Origin: Oopsacas minuta
Taxonomy: Eukaryota > Porifera > Hexactinellida > Lyssacinosida > Leucopsacidae
Length of the DNA stretch: 64,000 bases
Assembly: GCA_024704765.1 (NCBI GenBank)
Contig: JAKMXF010000314.1
Location: 1 to 64,000 of the forward strand
Reading direction: 5' to 3'
Under the pieces are notes generated by a model. That model was not told the origin of the DNA and made no database searches. It was given only the letters and a program-made list of their open reading frames with translations. Position numbers and translations under genes: made by a program. Below, in pieces: positions 1 to 13,034 of the stretch (within the stretch, counting starts at the first letter, position 1; each line of letters opens with the position of its first letter).

Positions 1-1682
1 AATTTCATGTGTATGTATGATGGTCAGAAAAAACTTATACATTCACTATTGTACTACTAATGCAGGTTTACAAAATGAGAATCCAATGATAATTCTTCAT
101 TAAACACCAATTAATGATTGTGTCAATCTTTCCACAATAAAGTCAAAAGGCTCATTTCAAATTCGGTCACCATTTGGCGACACCAATATTCAGATGATAA
201 TCGATCTAGCAATGTACAGTTAGGGTTGCTTATTATGAACAACTTGGGGACCAAAAATGTGTCCACAATAAAGAAACTTCATATCATGCGAACTCGACTT
301 AATACAAATCTTATGTAATTGGTATACAGAGGCTATATAGTTAGTCGATACTGAGCAAATTTTCATAATAAGCGACCCTGTGTACGTATATGCATTTCTA
401 ATATTGGTATCGTCTAGTGGTGACAACGTTTAGATTTATGATCCTTTGACAGTAATTATCAATTAGTGTTTCTGTAGTAATGGAGGAGAGCATTTTCAAT
501 GGACTATGATGTTGGTGTAGATCTAAATGTGCTTGCCAACACAATCATAGTACGTAAATGAAAGATAGTAGTATATGCCATAGAGTATGCGAACCAAATA
601 TGTAAATGCTTGGTAAACAATATCTCACAGGAAAGTCAACAAAATTATGCAAAAATTTGACATAACAAACGTCCGATGTTCTGAAACATGAGAAAATAAT
701 ACTTTTTTTAATGTTCAACAACAATGTACAAAAAAATCGAGAATTCATAGACGTCCATATGACTTCTACTTGGTCTTCTATTTTTATCCAAATTCAACAT
801 CAAGAAGTACATCGAATATTCAAATGAAGTGTGTTCTCGAAAATCTTGCGATAACTTCCCACTCGTGAAGTGTTTACTTAGCGAGTGAATTTTAATCCTT
901 CCACTTCAAGTAAATCCATAAGAGTTCAAGACTTTTTTCACTCAAACATGCTTGTTCTGTCACTGAGGGAGTACTGCCAAGTCTTCGTAAATTTACGTAG
1001 ACTACGCTAACTTGACTGCTATCTACGTATCTACGTATGAAAACATATTTCTATGTATTTCTAGCGAAATCCAGTTACGTTTAATGCTTCTTGTTAACAT
1101 CTAACTGCTACCATATAAATTTGTAATCTAATAGTTTGTCGTATGTAGATAGGGATTATAGCTTGTTGTTTACAAACGCGAAAGCGTCCATATATCTACA
1201 GTTATTTATGGTTATTAATCCAAAATTGTTGGCTAATCGCATTTGTAAAAGCAAATTAAGACCTGTTGAGTTTATTAAGGGATCTTAAAGTCCTCCGCAT
1301 AAAATTTGGTTTCTGCTTAAATTTTTCGGTCAATCTCCGTAAATTTTTCTGAATTCACTTGGCAGCACTGCACTGACGTCAAAGATTACTCCACTGCCGA
1401 TAATCTCTTTAGCTTCCTTAGCAACTTGACGGTTATCTTCTTCTTGACCAAATTGTTGTTTGAAAGTTCAGCCACTACTACAGGTGAAGAATCTTCCAAA
1501 TTGACAATTTTTCTGATGCTTTAAAATCGGTGATAACGGGATCTCTGTTACTCTATGTAAAAGTTAATAAGCTCTTTCTCCAAAGAAGGGAGATGCCCTA
1601 TTTTTAGTTTTGCTCCCCGAGGAATTTTGCAATTCCATCATTTAGATATTAGATTTTACAAGATTTATTGGACTTTTTCTAA
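1..1682. other. Non-coding stretch, probably integrin beta intron
   Basis: AT-rich sequence upstream of the first visible integrin beta exon, so most likely part of an intron of that gene. I see no convincing gene or complete repeat. On the minus strand, about 1390-1515, there is a short open stretch (reading ...NLEDSSPVVVAELSNN...) that could belong with the small ORF at 1683-1844, but it has no start and no recognisable domain. Confidence 0.4.
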
Positions 1683-1844
1683 TTAACCACTAACATTCTC
1701 ACGAATGAAACGGCAGTCTAATTTTTCTTCATTAATATTTAACAAACTGGTTACTTCACTCGCAGTATCAGGAACTTTGTAATTTTTCTGGTTCAAAATT
1801 CCAAGAATATCGCGTCGGTTTAGTGGAACTTCGCGCTCCGACAT
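1683..1844 (-). CDS. Small ORF of 53 codons, unknown; possible exon or transposon relic
   Basis: On the minus strand an ATG at 1844 opens a 53-codon frame (MSEREVPLNRRDILG...) that ends with TAA at 1683. It is hydrophilic, rich in Glu, Asn and Arg, and has no low-complexity run, so its composition looks more protein-like than most chance frames in this AT-rich DNA. I do not recognise the family. It lies antisense inside what should be an intron of the integrin beta gene. It could be a first exon, a relic of a transposon protein, or chance. A longer minus-strand frame just upstream (1977-2390, beginning MSLDRRKIQQIE) is charged only in its first ~35 residues and then becomes unlikely sequence. 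Low confidence. Confidence 0.2.
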   Translation of the reverse strand: MSEREVPLNRRDILGILNQKNYKVPDTASEVTSLLNINEEKLDCRFIRENVSG

Positions 1845-2965
1845 GGTGGATAAATTCTGCAAATCCCAAAATTGGACAAAGTACTTTGTTCAATGAGTAT
1901 AAAATTTAGAGTGGAAAGATATTCAAATTATTGACAAGTACTTAAGTTTTCCCGTATCAAATAAATATTACCGTTGTTAGCAACTAAGTACTGAGAAAGG
2001 AATTGACAGGTACAATGCATGTTGCGCATCGAAGCGGAGCTTACTATTTGAATATGTGGTATATGATATATCATACTTAATCACACATGAATTCCAATCT
2101 ATCCTTAGCTCTCCCCATTTTCCCTGCACTTTTCGCTTCTCATATTTTTGATAATTTCTAGATCTTAAGGACCCTACTTCAAAATGGAAAATTGAGGAAG
2201 TGCAATTATTATTAACAACTTTTACATTTAGAATAGTATAATTCACTTTGATTAGAAATATTATTAAGAATAAAACATTGGGCTGAAAATTCTTTGTAAT
2301 ATACTCTGGTGAAATTTCACGAATTCCCAGCAACCGCATATCTCGAATTTTAACCTCTATTTGCTGAATCTTTCGACGATCCAATGACATGCTTATGGGC
2401 TTTAAATTCCCTTAATTTTCGAACACCCATTATTTAGGTATTCAGGGTTCCAGTATACAAATATTGGCATTTGGGACACTTCAATTTTTTGCTCTAACCG
2501 GTGCCCCAAACCACTATGACAGGGTCGCTTTGAGATGCCAGTCTACCAGAGATATCCATATTATCTGTCTTGAAACTATCTTTCCTAGCCAAATTTCCCT
2601 CTATTTTCTCATCATTTGTTACAAGCCTCTACCCCTTCTTCGGAGCTTTCCTTTAAACCATTTACAAAGTTAGAATCACTAATCAATTCCTCATAGTGGG
2701 TAATTTTTTGTATGACTTTGTGTGATTCTCCAAAACAGTGAACTAAGACGAATAGTTGTATTTTTTCACTCTACCCAATTCCACTATATTCACTTTTACT
2801 AGTATTATACGAATATTCTTCAATCCATAATATAAGCTTTTTGTAGTTATTTGCACCCTCGCAAGTTTACTTTTGTCATATATTGTGTTTACACATTTCT
2901 AAATCTGTTTATCAACATTTTCCACACTTCTAAAACTATTCAGGGCCCCAAAGCACTGTACATAC
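1845..2965. other. Intronic spacer with no supported gene
   Basis: AT-rich DNA between the small ORF and the long-inverted-repeat transposon. Its last 8 bases, GTACATAC at 2958-2965, are the left copy of that transposon's target duplication. Nothing else is supported. Confidence 0.4.
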
Positions 2966-5695
2966 TAGGCCGGATCGAGAAAAGTATAAATCGTTGGTTC
3001 AACTTCCACATATGGGAAAAGTTTCCTTACCCTTTTCTAGGGAATGCGAGACTTAATTTGAAAGATATTTTGATTTGACTCTTGCGGTTTTATATTTTGC
3101 TGTTTCACTTTCGCAAAATTGATGTTTAATTGTCCGAATTTTCACTTTCCTTTGACTTAGCCCCTTTATATATATTTTTTGCTATTAGTAAGTCTCAAAT
3201 TTGCTTTCGAATGGTGTATTAATCTAATTTCTATGTCCAAGGATGCTCAAGTCATCAAGATTTTTTGCATTTTTTATCATACTCTAATATTATTACCCAC
3301 CCCATTTTTCCGATTATTTGAAATTTCCATTTTCTTACTAAAAATGCTATACAATCACCAAACTTTGTATATTTCTGTATGTAGATCCAAATTCATCATT
3401 AGGTTACCACAAAGAAATTTTACGAACATTCCTTATGTCTTGTTCTTAACTTAGTTACCATTTATCTAGCATCGAATTTATGGACAATTATAGTATCTAA
3501 ATAAATACTCGATCAAATCATTCACATTATAGAGTGATTATATTCCTATATTTTGTTTATTTGAATATGGCAAAATACACGCCTAGTAAAGTATTTCATC
3601 TTGTTTTTGGCTATCCAGGACCCATTCCAGGAAATCAACCTCCAACAAAACTAGATCTATACAATCATTATAGAATGTTTAGAAATGAAGATTCTGAATT
3701 AACTAGAGACGATATAGCGACAGAATTAACTGAAGTATTAGTGCGTATCTATAATTTGGCTTCCATACCCATTATATCAGAGCTTGAAATAAAACAGTAC
3801 ACCTTTTCTAATTTTATTGAGAGAGCTAAATACTACGGAAATAGTATCCAAAGCAAGCAACAACCTGACCGTATACAGCCTATTTATTTCCGAATTCAAT
3901 GTCTTGTTCGGCGTCTCAAGTTGCAAATGCCTAATTCAGGAAGGTAAATGTTTTCACAAGACTATCAATGATATATCTGTAATATCTTTTGATGGCCGTA
4001 TAGATCAAACTCGAGAACTGGTAGAAAGAGAAGATGGACATTTGCATCAGGATACTGCAAATGAAGAACATTATACTGTCTTATCTGAATCGGGGAATCA
4101 GTATGTTGCCCATGTAACTCCAAGTACTGGTAAAGCCAAAGACACAGCAAGGGGATTGTCTGATCCTTGCAGGGATCGTAATTCAAATAAATGGCGGTTG
4201 GAGCTGATGGAGTTCGAGTTAACACTAATCTATAATCGGTGTTTTAGATTACTTGAACTAGAGTTCACAAAACCACTTCACTGGTTTATTGGCCAGTTAC
4301 ATGGTAATGAACTTCCATTGGGGGATCTCTTTCAAAAAATAGATGGAAAAACCAGTGAAACCCAATTCTTTTAAAGGAATAATTGGCAAAGATCTTAATT
4401 GTGATTTACTTGCAAACAAATTGCAGCGTATCATCCTTTATGCGGTAAAACTCAACTTATTGTTGCGATATTCTCAAGAATTTAATAAAGATCAGAAATA
4501 TCTCTATAATATCTGTCATGCAGTTCAGACAGGCATTTGCTCATCTGAACTCGCATCGATGCAACCTGGTCCTATAAATCATGCTTGATGGACAACACTG
4601 CCAACAGATTACTTAGGTCATACATTTCATTTCTACGATACATCCCACACATGAATTGTCCTGACTTGTCAATTTTATTGTCAATTATTATGCACCAGTT
4701 TGGTTTAGAATCAAGAGTTACAAGATCTACACAGATGGGCCTAAAAATATTTTTTGTGATATCTTTACTGCGAGAGCTATCGGAGTCTGACCAAGAAGTA
4801 AGTTGCGATGTGATACAGAGAAGCTCATATTTTTGTCATCCAGAAATCTCCTGTTATCGATGCTTGCAGATAATGATGAACAAATTCGACAAAAGGCAGT
4901 GAGGACTATTTTAGTATCCGAATTTAAAGTTCATCATTTAGACCGATTGAAATTGGTCCATTTAATCTTCCTTCAATAAGGTTCACGGCTGAAACATATG
5001 TGGATATGATTGATTGGGAAACCTCTTTTATCACAGAACCGCCTTTTCAAGATACTTCTCAAAAGAAGTACTAATTAATTGTGCACGTGCTCCACTAGAA
5101 GTTCCAGCATATCCATGCCATATACAAGCTGTTGAAAGAACTATTCAATTAGTCACTAAAAGTTCGTGTTCAGTAACAGGAGAAGATGCAAGACACGGAT
5201 TAATTCTTTCAACCCTAACATCAAGAGAAAGAATGCCCGTATTTGAGTCCAAGAAAGATTATACATGTTAAATATACTTGATATATCATAATTTAATCAT
5301 TTATTACGATAAAGAACAAAGCTAGTAATTTTCAAATAATCGGAAAAAAAGGGGATGGGTAATATTATTAGAGTATGATAGAAAATGAAAGTAAATCTTG
5401 ATAACTTGAGTATCCTTGGACATAGAAATTAGATTAATACACAATTAGATAGCAAATATGCGACTTACTATTATCAAATAATATATGCAAAGGGGCTAAG
5501 TCGAAGGAATTGAAAATTCGGGCTATTAAAAATCAATTGTGCGAAAGTGACCCAGCAAAAATATACAACCGCAAAGGTCAAATTGAAATATTTTTTCGAA
5601 TTTAAGTTGCGCATTTTTCCTAGAAAAGGGTAGAAGCAGCTTTTCCCTTAGATAGTAGTTGAACCGAGGATTTATACATTTCTCGATCCGTCCTA
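2966..5695 (+). mobile_element. 2.73 kb DNA transposon with ~360 bp inverted repeats and 8 bp target duplication; superfamily unclear
   Basis: The two ends are inverted copies of each other. 2966-3323 matches the reverse complement of 5331-5695 with scattered substitutions and small indels. The termini read TAGGCCGGATCGAG (left) and TAGGACGGATCGAG (right, reversed). The element is bracketed by a perfect 8 bp direct repeat, GTACATAC, at 2958-2965 and 5696-5703, which defines both ends. Between the repeats lies one decayed protein-coding unit on the + strand (separate entry). An 8 bp duplication is typical of hAT and P elements, but the long inverted repeats and the protein do not look like ordinary hAT. 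It sits upstream of the first visible integrin beta exon, probably in an intron. Confidence 0.85.
3567..5271 (+). pseudogene. Broken transposon-encoded protein of an invertebrate repeat family, function unknown
   Basis: A single protein of roughly 550 residues is spread over several frames. It starts at MAKYTPSK (3567) and continues as CKCLIQEGKCF (from about 3890, next frame), LHWFIGQLHGNELPLGDLFQ (around 4278-4337), PNSFKGIIGK (4358-4387), DQKYLYNICHAVQ (about 4491), a TTANRLLRSY-like block (about 4590), AETYVDMIDW (about 4990), and CHIQAVERTIQLVTK and LTSRERMPVFESKKDY (5116-5265). From memory the order LHWF...LHGNELPLRHLFQ, PNSFxGxIGK, DQKYL, TTANRxLR, CHxQxVERxxKLVTE, SRxxMPxFExKKDF recurs in many uncharacterised invertebrate proteins. 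That it is the element's transposase is inferred only from its position between the inverted repeats. At least four frameshifts or stops make this copy dead. Confidence 0.6.
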
Positions 5696-5882
5696 GTACA
5701 TACTATTGGTTACTTTTCTTTGTATTCGTTGTATTTTGTTCAAAAATAATTTTACATTTTAATATGTAAATAGTTATTCCTAAATCTCTGTGGTTAGCTT
5801 GTTATGTACAAACTTTGTTTACTATATTTTAGAACTATAGATTTCCATCTATATTTCACGTGAACCTTTATGTTATTTATAG

Positions 5883-6182
5883 GCCACTGTTTGTACTGAA
5901 ATTATTGGCTGGAGAGAGCGGACACGACATTTATTACTGATGGCTACAGATGCTGATTTCCATGTCGCAGGTGATGGCAAACTTGGGGGAGTTGTTCGTC
6001 CTCATGATGGTGAATGTCATCTAAGAAGAGAAATTGATCAATTATTTACATATATACAATCTGGCGAGTATGACTATCCTAGTTTATATCAAATAAATGA
6101 TAATCTTGTTAAAGAAGATATTGTACCCCTATTTGCCGTTACTAATAGAGAAGAATATGACAGACTTGTTTCTAATGACACT
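5883..6182 (+). CDS. Integrin beta chain, exon encoding part of the beta-I (VWA-like) domain
   Basis: This phase-0 exon of exactly 100 codons follows the acceptor TTATTTATAG and ends at the donor GTGAGT (6183). It encodes ATVCTEIIGWRERTR, then a TDADFHVAGDGKLGGVV stretch, PHDGECH, DYPSLYQINDNL and VPLFAVTNREEY. These align in order with the second half of the integrin beta-I domain (family pattern IGWR-TRLL, D-GFH-AGDGKLGG, P-DG-CH, DYPS, FAVT). The Asp of the TDADFH segment, which in this family helps to form the ADMIDAS metal site, is kept. The first half of the domain (MIDAS loop) and the PSI domain and signal peptide must lie upstream of the window. The exon joins in frame to 23700. Integrin beta chains pair with alpha chains at the cell surface and bind extracellular matrix. 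Confidence 0.93.
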
Positions 6183-7837
6183 GTGAGTTTTGTACTTATC
6201 ACTATTCTCTTTAATTCTGATACTAGGAAAGTCTTTCATTGGCATAATGGCTTTAGGCAATAATATCAACTCTAGAGCCCCATAATCTATGGATCTCGCA
6301 ACTGTTATTGGTTGAATATGCTCTATTTTCAATTTATTGTATTTGTTATAAGAGCCTTATGGTCCCGATTGATCAATTAATTTCCGAATATATTTCCCTT
6401 TCTGGCCTCAGTTGGGCGATTCGGAAGTCGATAATTCGTGTACCACTAAAACTATAATTCATTTCCACATTATAATATAATTTTCGACTACTAAATTCGG
6501 ATTACTTAATTATTATCCCCAATATACCCTGAGAGGAAGTCTCTAAACACTATAAATAGTGTTGTATGAATTGTTTATATCATTTTAATATTACAATAAT
6601 ATTTGAGATTCTTGAGAATGCGAATTTCGTATTAGCCATGCTTTGATTACCCCTCATCTGAAGATTATATCATCATTCTAAATACGAGTTTCAATGTCTT
6701 CTATCAAAAGGGTACTAGTTGAATTGTCCTCTTTTTCTATTCCAATTTCGTCCTTATACGGCTTTTCTTAACCACTTGAATGGTTTAGGTTGCGACATCT
6801 CTCTCTTTCATTCAGCTACCTCAAATATGACCTTCGACAAGTGTCGTTTAGGACAATTTTACCTTTTGTTTGATTCGTAATATTTGCAATCCTAAAATCT
6901 AATTTCTTCATTAACCGAGTATGGCCGAAGTCTTTGAGTTGAGAAGATCTCTCCCTCTTTTTGAAAAAGATCTTTCTGCTATGGCAATGCCGCAAAATGC
7001 TACCAAAAGTGACTGCTTCATTATACAACAGTAGTCAATATTACTCAACTATAACCAAATACGGCCAAGTTCATCGAAAAACAGTCTTTGGAGGTAGTGG
7101 CTATACAGATTGACTAAATCCTGTGATAGGATAATTTGGATTAATATTCTATATGTTGGAATTGGTGCTTATCAGGATATTCGCCTTCCAACCTCCCCCA
7201 CTTATAGAGAGTCTAATGTACTATAAATATACAATTGTGAATTTAGTAATTTAGCTTTTCGACTTATTAATGGATATTGACAGATAAATGCCATCCCTGC
7301 TCACTATTATAACTCCAAAACCCGGAGATGTCCTATTGGCATGGACAATGTGCGACGTCCATAAGTTCGTCCACACTGCGTGCGAAATCTCGTTGTCAAA
7401 TGAACACAAAGATTGGCAAACATATACATTTTTGGTGGCAGATTTGCACCTTGGTTATGAATTTTTTCTAAAATGAATATCTCACACCTTTTTTGCGAGT
7501 AATCATATTTTCACACCTTTCTATGTAAATACAAAAGCAAGCTAGAGATTAAGTTTCAAAATGTTGTCAGGTGTAATTAGTTTCGGAGAGTCGGATTTCG
7601 ACTATTTCAGAGTATAAAAGTTTCAAATTCACATATTAATCACATGAATAATCATGTTTTCAAAAGTATTTACATCATTTGTGCATGAACTTCGATATCA
7701 AACATCTCAAGTTCAATCCTGTTTCCTAGATCGATCCTGTATGGAAATCTTTGCGTTTATGTAATTCTTTACTCTTGAGAACAACCATTAGTTGCATGGA
7801 GCAAGTTCAGGTCAGAAAGATGAATTATAGTTTGGTT

Positions 7838-7874
7838 ACCTCCATCTATAGCATAGCATGCTATAGATGGAGGT
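7838..7874. repeat. Perfect 17 bp inverted repeat with 3-base loop
   Basis: ACCTCCATCTATAGCAT is followed by AGC and then the exact reverse complement ATGCTATAGATGGAGGT. The pairing stops at the next base on each side. It lies in a repeat-rich intron and could be a fold-back remnant of a transposon end; no flanking duplication was found. Confidence 0.85.
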
Positions 7875-8249
7875 TACTTTTGTAAGACTTGGCATTTTTT
7901 CCAATAGCTTGTGTCCTCTTGGTCCTTCGCTCCCAGTAGTGTTTTTTTACTTATGAGTTCTGATAGGCAGTTACTAGCCTACAATTCTCTAGTAATTGTT
8001 TACCCCTTTGAGGCTATAGTCTGAGCAACTGGATCTTGTGTATCGTAAACAATTGATTACAGAACCTTGTGGTCACTGAAGCCCGGCCTTGGATTTAGTG
8101 GAGGCCCATTTTCTTTTAGTACTCAAAACCATATCTGTTTCCTTTGACAGGGGCTCGTCATACATGATCCTTTATTCATTATCAGTAATTATCTCTTGTA
8201 ATCTCCCTTGATCTGCTTGTTCACACTAGCCATGAAGATTCCTAGTATA

Positions 8250-8480
8250 TTACATTATTGTCTTATTGAGCATTTATCTGCTAATGGGGCAAATGTTGGT
8301 AGCTTTCATCTCATCAATTAGACAGTGTCCGCTGCTTACGTTGATATTCCAACGCATTGCTATCTCTTTCACCGTTAAATGAATATGTTTTCCACCAACC
8401 ACTCATTTTCAATGTTATTTCCGCTACTCGTAACTGATTTGGGCAGTCGCTTCGGGAGCAATTCCAAAGACTCTTACACT
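8250..8480 (-). mobile_element. Decayed mariner-like transposase fragment (helix-turn-helix part)
   Basis: The minus strand reads HLTVKEIAMRWNINVSSGH followed by CLIDEMKATNIC. This resembles the second helix-turn-helix of mariner transposases (pattern LTxxELAxxxxIS-GTVxxIL). No catalytic motifs or inverted repeats are visible. It lies just upstream of a Tc1-like element. Confidence 0.35.
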
Positions 8481-8649
8481 TCACGAAAACCCTTTACCCA
8501 GTATTTGACGTTGTAATAGGAACAATCCTGAGGTCAGCAAGAATATCACTTGGAGGAAGCCCTAGTAGTGTATGTTATATAATCTAGGTTCTTCGCGCAA
8601 GTTCGATATCAGTTTCCAAAATCCTTTAGGAATTGTGGGCCCTTATGTA

Positions 8650-9991
8650 CAGGGTGTATCATAATATAATTATTGTCGGGTTCTAGGAAATATTCCAACA
8701 CGCAAAAAGTGGATCGTTTAAGCTAATTATTTATTTATGTAATCTCCTTCGCATTCTATAACTGATCTAATCCTATTAGCCATACTTGCTACTAAATATT
8801 CCGAAATTTTTGGATCGCTGCCCTCCCAAGCCTTTTTTTGCTTGAGAAATTAAATGATCCAGCTTCGTCACTTTCTCCATTTGGCTGTCGCTATCTTTCA
8901 GAATAGACCATAGATTCTCACTAGGATTGAGGTCGGGTGAGTTTCCTGGCCACTCTTCTTTCATCCAAACTTTGGGAGATTCTTTTCACACATGAACTGA
9001 GTCAAATTTGTAGTGCGTGCTGGAAAACCATCCTGCATAAAAATACAACTGGACATATCTGAGAGCATTGATCGCTCTAAAATTGTCCCATTTTCTGAAT
9101 CGCGTTATATGGTATCCTTACGGTTTTATTCAAAATATAGTTACGATAGTAGCATCATTTATTGTCTGTTTTGGAGGCATTATATGGAGTTCAGAGACAG
9201 CTCGATGGGACATCATGCCCCAGACATGAATTTTCCCTGGAAATTTGACTTGAACGCAAGGTTCAACATTGTCTGAATTTTTAGCCCATACCCGGTCGGT
9301 TTGGAGTATTGAACAATTGAAAAGGTGCTTCATCAGACCACAAATACCTGTTTCCATTTTTCCACAGTCCATTCTTTGCGAGATTCTGCAAATTTGAGTC
9401 GTTTTTCCTTCATTTTCTCCGTCAATCGCGGCCTTTTAGTCCTTTTGTAAGATTTCGCGCCAATATTATCCAGAAGATAACGATGAACGGTCGAATGCGA
9501 TATAGGATAGTCCCTTGAGGTCACTATGTCAGCCAATTTCCTAGTAGATTTGTATCTTTTTCCGAGAGATTTCGAAATTATAATTTTGGCGGCCTTTTGT
9601 ACACTCGAATTCCTCCCAGGATGGGCTACAGTTTTTTGAGATTTTCCGAGCTTCTCCTTGCGCCACCACCGTTTGATTGATCTCAAACTAACTTGGAGCT
9701 TTATAGCTACGTCTTTCTGAGTCATGCCAGTATTTAGCATGCCAATAGCTTGATTACGGATTTCCAAACCATGATCTTTGACATTCATTTTCCGAATATA
9801 TCAAGGAGCGTCAATGTGAAAACATTTTCTAAGAAATACGATCAGCCCAAGGTAGCTAAGTATTGTTTTACATAGCATTAACATAATACTTTACGATACT
9901 GCAGAACAAATTGAATTCTAATTAAGGTTGCAATACAATCCGTTACTGTATGAATATTGTTACTACCGGATAACATTTATGATGCACCCTG
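8650..9991 (-). mobile_element. Tc1-like element (DD37E type), 1342 bp, inactivated
   Basis: The ends are inverted: CAGGGTGTATCATAAT at 8650 and, reversed, CAGGGTGCATCATAAA ending at 9991. TA dinucleotides flank both (8648-8649 and 9992-9993). The minus-strand transposase starts at 9788 (MNVKDHGLEIRNQAIGMLN), with a helix-turn-helix (MTQKDVAIKLQVSLRSIKRW) and a second DNA-binding block (KSLGKRYKSTRKLA). The catalytic motifs SDEAPFQL, FMQDGFPARTT and NSPDLNPSENLW are all readable but sit in three frames, so at least two frameshifts break the gene. From the second Asp to the Glu of NPSENLW there are 37 intervening residues, hence DD37E. Confidence 0.92.
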
Positions 9992-10350
9992 TATACTTGA
10001 CTAAGGAATACCCTACTATGCATAATCCCTCACAACTTATTATGTATTTGGGACAAGGATTCACGTGTTGTCTGAAGACATGTTCCGTCTGTTTGTTTGA
10101 TCGTGATTTCTTGGCGTAATAAAGAGTTATAGGCTATATATTTGTTTTACAGGCTTTTTGTAATTTTTGGCTGATTTCGTATATTTCCCTATTGAACTAC
10201 GTTAGAATACGAAGTCGTAAACTTAGGTTCTTAATTATACTTTTTGATCATAAATTATACATAACTTCATCAATATTTACAGTATATATATAAATCAATA
10301 ACATCAATTGACGGAGAATTGTAGGTATGTCTCAAGCAACCCTTAGTATA

Positions 10351-11667
10351 CAGGGTGTTAAGAAATTGATGCCCTAATTATATTTGAGTAACAGTTTGAA
10401 ATCAGCGGTATAGAAAGTGGTGATCACTTTCCAATATAACCGCCTTTACGTATACATAATTTAACTCTATTACACATCCCTGATACTAAATTCTCCAAAA
10501 TTTCTGGAGATATCCTCGACCAAGCTAACTTTACGTGATTTTCCAGCATCAAAACGTTGGTTGGAGTAGGCAGCATTGAATATCATGTTTGACTATTGAC
10601 CACAAATTTTCAGTGGGATTGTGGTCCGGAGAGTTACCTGGCCAAGTTCCCGTTATCCAAAATTCGACTATATTGTTATCACACCATTCTTGCGTTTTTT
10701 GGCAGTGTGGGCCGAGCACCATCCTGTTGAAGGATGGCTCGTGACATGTCTGGCGACATCTTGCGACGTAAAATACTCGCTTCTTCTGGTTGGCGCTGCA
10801 TAGTAGACATCAATCACTTATTCAATATCTCTTTTACATAATAATCCGCTTTAACAGTTTGACCTTTGGGGATGATATGGAGTTCTGACAATGCACGATA
10901 TGACATCATACCCCAAACGAGGATTTTTGAGGGGAATTTCACGGTTTCAGTTGGTAAACTTGAGACCTTTTGGAAGCCCAGACACGATCATTCTGATCGT
11001 TTAAGTGAGGATATAATTCGAAGGGAGACTCATTTGAGAACAGTACCCAGTGCCACTCTTCGTTTTTCCAGGATTTCCGATCTTTACAAAATTGGAGGCG
11101 AGCCATCCGCTGTTTTTGAGGTTTAAAGGGCTTGACAGAGAGTGTGCTTCTTAAATATGTATGTACTGTTACATGAGACACTAGGCATCCCTTGGAGTGT
11201 AAGCGCTTAGCCAATCTCGCGTTGATTGGTGTCTTTTGCAAATCGATTTTGCAATGACGATTTTAGCAATTTTTGTGATTGTGGATTTGAGTCCACGTCC
11301 TGGCTTGTTTTCGAGGGAGCGACCTGACTTATTGCGGCTCAACCAACGTCGAATTGTTCGAATATTTAGTCCTAAGCTCTGTGAAACCCGTATCTGAGTC
11401 ATTCCACCCAATACCATTCCTACTGCCCTGCTTCTTGTGGCGAAGTAAGCTTCTTTGACCATTATTATACGCTATAATTTGTACAATCGGGTTTGATAAT
11501 ATACAAAATAGAAATTGGCATTCTGACTGAGAGTGATATACTAAAATTGTCTAAAACTGGTTGTCAAAATGAAATAAGAGTGGGTGTATTTCATAAGATT
11601 GAACACTGAAACTATGGTTACATTATTGTAGATTAAGTGATTAGGGCATCAATTTCTTAATACCCTA
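10351..11667 (-). mobile_element. Tc1-like element, 1317 bp, inactivated
   Basis: Inverted ends CAGGGTGTTAAGAAATTGAT (10351) and, reversed, TAGGGTATTAAGAAATTGAT (ending 11667) are flanked by TA at 10349-10350 and 11668-11669. The transposase is on the minus strand from ATG at 11462 (MVKEAYFATRSRAVGMVLGG). Its HTH reads MTQIRVSQSLGLNIRTIRRW. The first catalytic motif is SNESPFEL, with Asn where the family has Asp. The second motif (LQQDGA) and the third (NSPDHNPTENLW) are present in other frames. The 3' half shares its design and terminal sequence with the element at 43278-44607, so the two belong to one family. Confidence 0.92.
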
Positions 11668-13034
11668 TAGTCCAGTTCGTGCAGTACAACAGTTCTGTCC
11701 ATCACAGGGCCGAAGTACTGGTATCCATCACACCAAAGCGAGAGAAACCCCAGACCCATCTATATAGTACTCATAGTTCATGCAATATTTCTTTATATCA
11801 CCGTTCTATGCTCTGAGGCTAAGCATTGCCCTATGTTTCTTCACTTTCTTAATTGCTTCATTATGTACCACATTAGTGCGCCAGGTTTCCCAAAAGGCTG
11901 AAGAGGGCGAGGTAAGATCCGTTATGCCTTTTACATATATGATCAGTTTCTTGTTAAACAAATATTCTTTTGTTAGTCCTTTCAGGTATTCTTCATTGAT
12001 TATTTTAGGGCTTGATAATTTTCAAGTTGTAATAATATATCCTGGAGTGTGTTTTCAAATACAAAATACAAATGTACAAAGTAATTCAAGAAGAAATCTA
12101 AGCCTCATCCTATTCAATGTCTCAATTCGTACCCCCCGCAAGGAAATATAATCTTTCACAGCCCCCTTTAGTCTATTTCCTCCTCGCAAACATCACCTAC
12201 TCTACTACACTACAATCCCGATTTCCAACCCGTCGATGGTCAAAAAACTTTTTCCTCTCCCTCAGCCAGCCGATCAAGACTCCTTATTCACAGATTTCCA
12301 GAGCCGAAAAATTTCCATTAACCATCGGTTGGTTAAGTCTGACCTGATGTAAATCCATTGCTTGTCCCAAAGAAACCTCTACATTGGTCAAAGTATACCA
12401 TTTGATTATTATTGAAACTAATACGTAGAATTCCCTACGAGGATGATGGCGAACCAATCATGACCCTGGTACAAATCCATCACTAAGACCATTGACTTAC
12501 CCTATATATTCCAAATCGATGATTAGACACCCCGGGTCCATTTCTCATTCAATTGTAGTAATATCCCATGTTTGACTTCAACTTCTATATCCGAATTATT
12601 GGCATTTCCAATAAATACTAAAAGGTGTAAAACTGCAGAACTAATAACCAAGAAGTTTTCTAGTAATTCTACTATGTGCAAACCACTCCCTATATACAAC
12701 TTGCTACGTAATAATAATGCATTTTAGTTTTACTTTCATATATTTTGGCACCCGAGGCAAACTAGAGTTTTTTGCTACATGCAAGGGGTGTCAAATGCCT
12801 CCTTTCGCCCACTGTAAACGAAATTCTGATTTGATACCAAAAAACTGAATGGCTTTTGATAACAATACACCCGAGTTTCATTGCCTGATTAGTAGAGTCG
12901 ACAGTCCTTATTATTAAGATGTCTATGGTTTCTTTGTATAGAAACATCTAATGACAATAACAATGTCATATATGAATTCCTCAACGTAACACAAGTAATA
13001 TTGAAGTTTCTTTGGCCGCCGGATGCCTTTGGAC

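Noticed and set aside
1977-2390. 137-codon minus-strand frame starting MSLDRRKIQQIE
   Set aside because: Only the first ~35 residues look protein-like. The remainder has no family features or splice logic that I could confirm.
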